A DNA stretch of 7,875 nucleotides, from the NCBI GenBank assembly GCA_023485185.1, contig JAMCZP010000108.1, forward strand, positions 1-7,875, in the 5' to 3' direction. Of this stretch, positions 6,986 to 7,875 are shown piece after piece; within the stretch, counting starts at the first letter, position 1; the number at the start of each line of letters is the position of its first letter. A model generated the notes under the pieces. The model was given only the letters and a program-made list of their open reading frames with translations, did not search any database and was not told the origin of the DNA. The translations under genes and the position numbers were made by a program. The DNA comes from Gammaproteobacteria bacterium (GTDB lineage: Bacteria; Pseudomonadota; Gammaproteobacteria; Pseudomonadales; Halomonadaceae).

Positions 6986-7816
6986 ATGCCTGAAGGTCCA
7001 GAAATTCGGCGTGCGGCGGATCGTATTGAGCAGCAGATAGGCGGGCAGGTAATAGAAGATGCCTGGTTCGCCTTTCCAGAGCTTGCTGAACAGGCATCCT
7101 CCCTTGTGGGTGTCCAGGTTGCACGGGTAGATACCAGGGGCAAAGCGATGTTAATTCGGTTTGCTGATCAGCGTGTGCTCTATTCCCACAATCAGCTTTA
7201 TGGCGTTTGGAAACTACACCGGGAAGATAAGCCGCCTGCGACAAAACGCTCATTGCGCGTTCGTTTAACTGCACAAGGGCGTTGCGCAAGCTTATATAGC
7301 GCCTCTGATGTCTCGCTGTGGCATGAAGACAACCTCAGCGAGCATCCGTTTTTAGCCAGGCTTGGCCCTGATTTGCTAAGCCAAGGCATCACGCCACACC
7401 AAGTGTTACAGCGGTTGCGGCTAAAGCAGTTTCAGCGGCGGCGGTTAGGGGCCTTGTTACTCGATCAGAGCTTGGTAGCGGGGTTAGGCAATTATCTGCG
7501 CTCTGAAATTCTGTTTTTTGCGGGTTTGCACCCTCAACAGCGGCCGATTGATTTAACCGACTCCCAGATGGGGCATCTCGCTGAATGCATCGTGACCATT
7601 ACCCAGCAGGCCTATCAGCAGGCCGGAGTGACTAATACGCCAGCCTGGATTGAACAAGCCATTCAGGCTGGCGAAGCTCGGCGGCAGTGGCGTTTTACAG
7701 TGTTTGAACGTGCTGGGCTTGAGTGCCACCGCTGCGGCGCCGTTATTGAGCGCACAATGGTGGGTTCACGACGGCTCTATCTCTGCCCTCGCTGTCAGTC
7801 TAGCCTAGTGGAATAG
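6986..7816 (+). CDS. nei: Endonuclease VIII (DNA glycosylase/AP lyase)
   Basis: Nei removes oxidised pyrimidines (for example thymine glycol) by N-glycosylase and beta,delta-elimination chemistry in base excision repair. The 276-residue product begins MPEGPEI, giving the N-terminal catalytic P2 after Met removal and E3. K53 in DTRGKAMLIRF matches the catalytic Lys of E. coli Nei. YSHNQLYG (67-74) and LVAGLGNYLRSEILFFAGLHP (163-183) are the usual DNA-binding segments; the N-Y in place of MutM's N-I-Y context and the start region favour Nei over MutM. The zinc finger is CHRC (247-250) and CPRC (267-270), with the loop arginines R262/R263 in GSRRLY. It is slightly longer than E. coli Nei (263). 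The ATG lies four bases after the uvrB stop and has only a weak purine run (GGG, 6975-6977), so translation is probably coupled to uvrB. Confidence 0.95.
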   Translation: MPEGPEIRRAADRIEQQIGGQVIEDAWFAFPELAEQASSLVGVQVARVDTRGKAMLIRFADQRVLYSHNQLYGVWKLHREDKPPATKRSLRVRLTAQGRCASLYSASDVSLWHEDNLSEHPFLARLGPDLLSQGITPHQVLQRLRLKQFQRRRLGALLLDQSLVAGLGNYLRSEILFFAGLHPQQRPIDLTDSQMGHLAECIVTITQQAYQQAGVTNTPAWIEQAIQAGEARRQWRFTVFERAGLECHRCGAVIERTMVGSRRLYLCPRCQSSLVE

Positions 7817-7875
7817 ACTTCCCTACTGCTGGTTGCATCCCTTTTTATACCGTTATCTTGATATGTCGCAAGCAT
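7817..7875. other. Gene-free right edge, no terminator seen
   Basis: The 59 bases after nei contain no hairpin-plus-T-run terminator and no start of a recognisable gene. The stretch is AT-rich from about 7841 and carries a minus-strand hexamer pair resembling a sigma-70 promoter (TTGCGA at 7866-7871, TATAAA at 7844-7849, 16-base spacer). This would read back into nei and may be fortuitous. Confidence 0.4.

Overview
The window is a dense stretch of bacterial chromosome carrying mainly housekeeping genes. Protein sequences and gene style (prfC, a YjjV-type TatD hydrolase, ygfZ, uvrB, nei) point to a gammaproteobacterium. By eye the proteins look most like a Halomonas/Vreelandella-type marine or halophilic species. 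That genus-level guess is an inference from protein style and was not tested by any search. I see no mobile element, CRISPR array, tRNA or rRNA, and no gene-free stretch longer than about 220 bases.

Layout from left to right. The C-terminal end of a DadA-like FAD amine/amino-acid oxidoreductase (1-242) enters from the left edge. It is followed by a 69-residue YjfB-type putative motility protein (352-561) ending in a strong intrinsic terminator (596-624). A two-gene plus-strand unit follows: prfC (release factor 3; start placed at 783) and a yjjV-like TatD nuclease (2390-3163). On the minus strand lies ygfZ (3171-4148), convergent with yjjV across only seven bases. From a shared 150-base divergent region a plus-strand series starts: a 65-residue HMA-fold-like protein without the metal-binding cysteines (4299-4496), an OsmC-family protein coupled to it by a TAATG overlap (4496-4903), uvrB (4957-6981) and nei (6986-7816). 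The last 59 bases hold no recognisable gene.

How the genes fit together. prfC and yjjV are also chromosomal neighbours in E. coli (established knowledge recalled, not searched), so this is a partly conserved neighbourhood. The right half groups stress and repair functions: YgfZ (maintenance of Fe-S enzymes), OsmC (peroxide/thiol chemistry), UvrB (nucleotide excision repair) and Nei (base excision of oxidised pyrimidines). No intrinsic terminator is visible between 4299 and 7816, so these four plus-strand genes could be read as one oxidative-damage transcript; this is an inference. The least understood part is the pair formed by the cysteine-less HMA-like protein and OsmC. I do not see a clear new defence or mobile system here.
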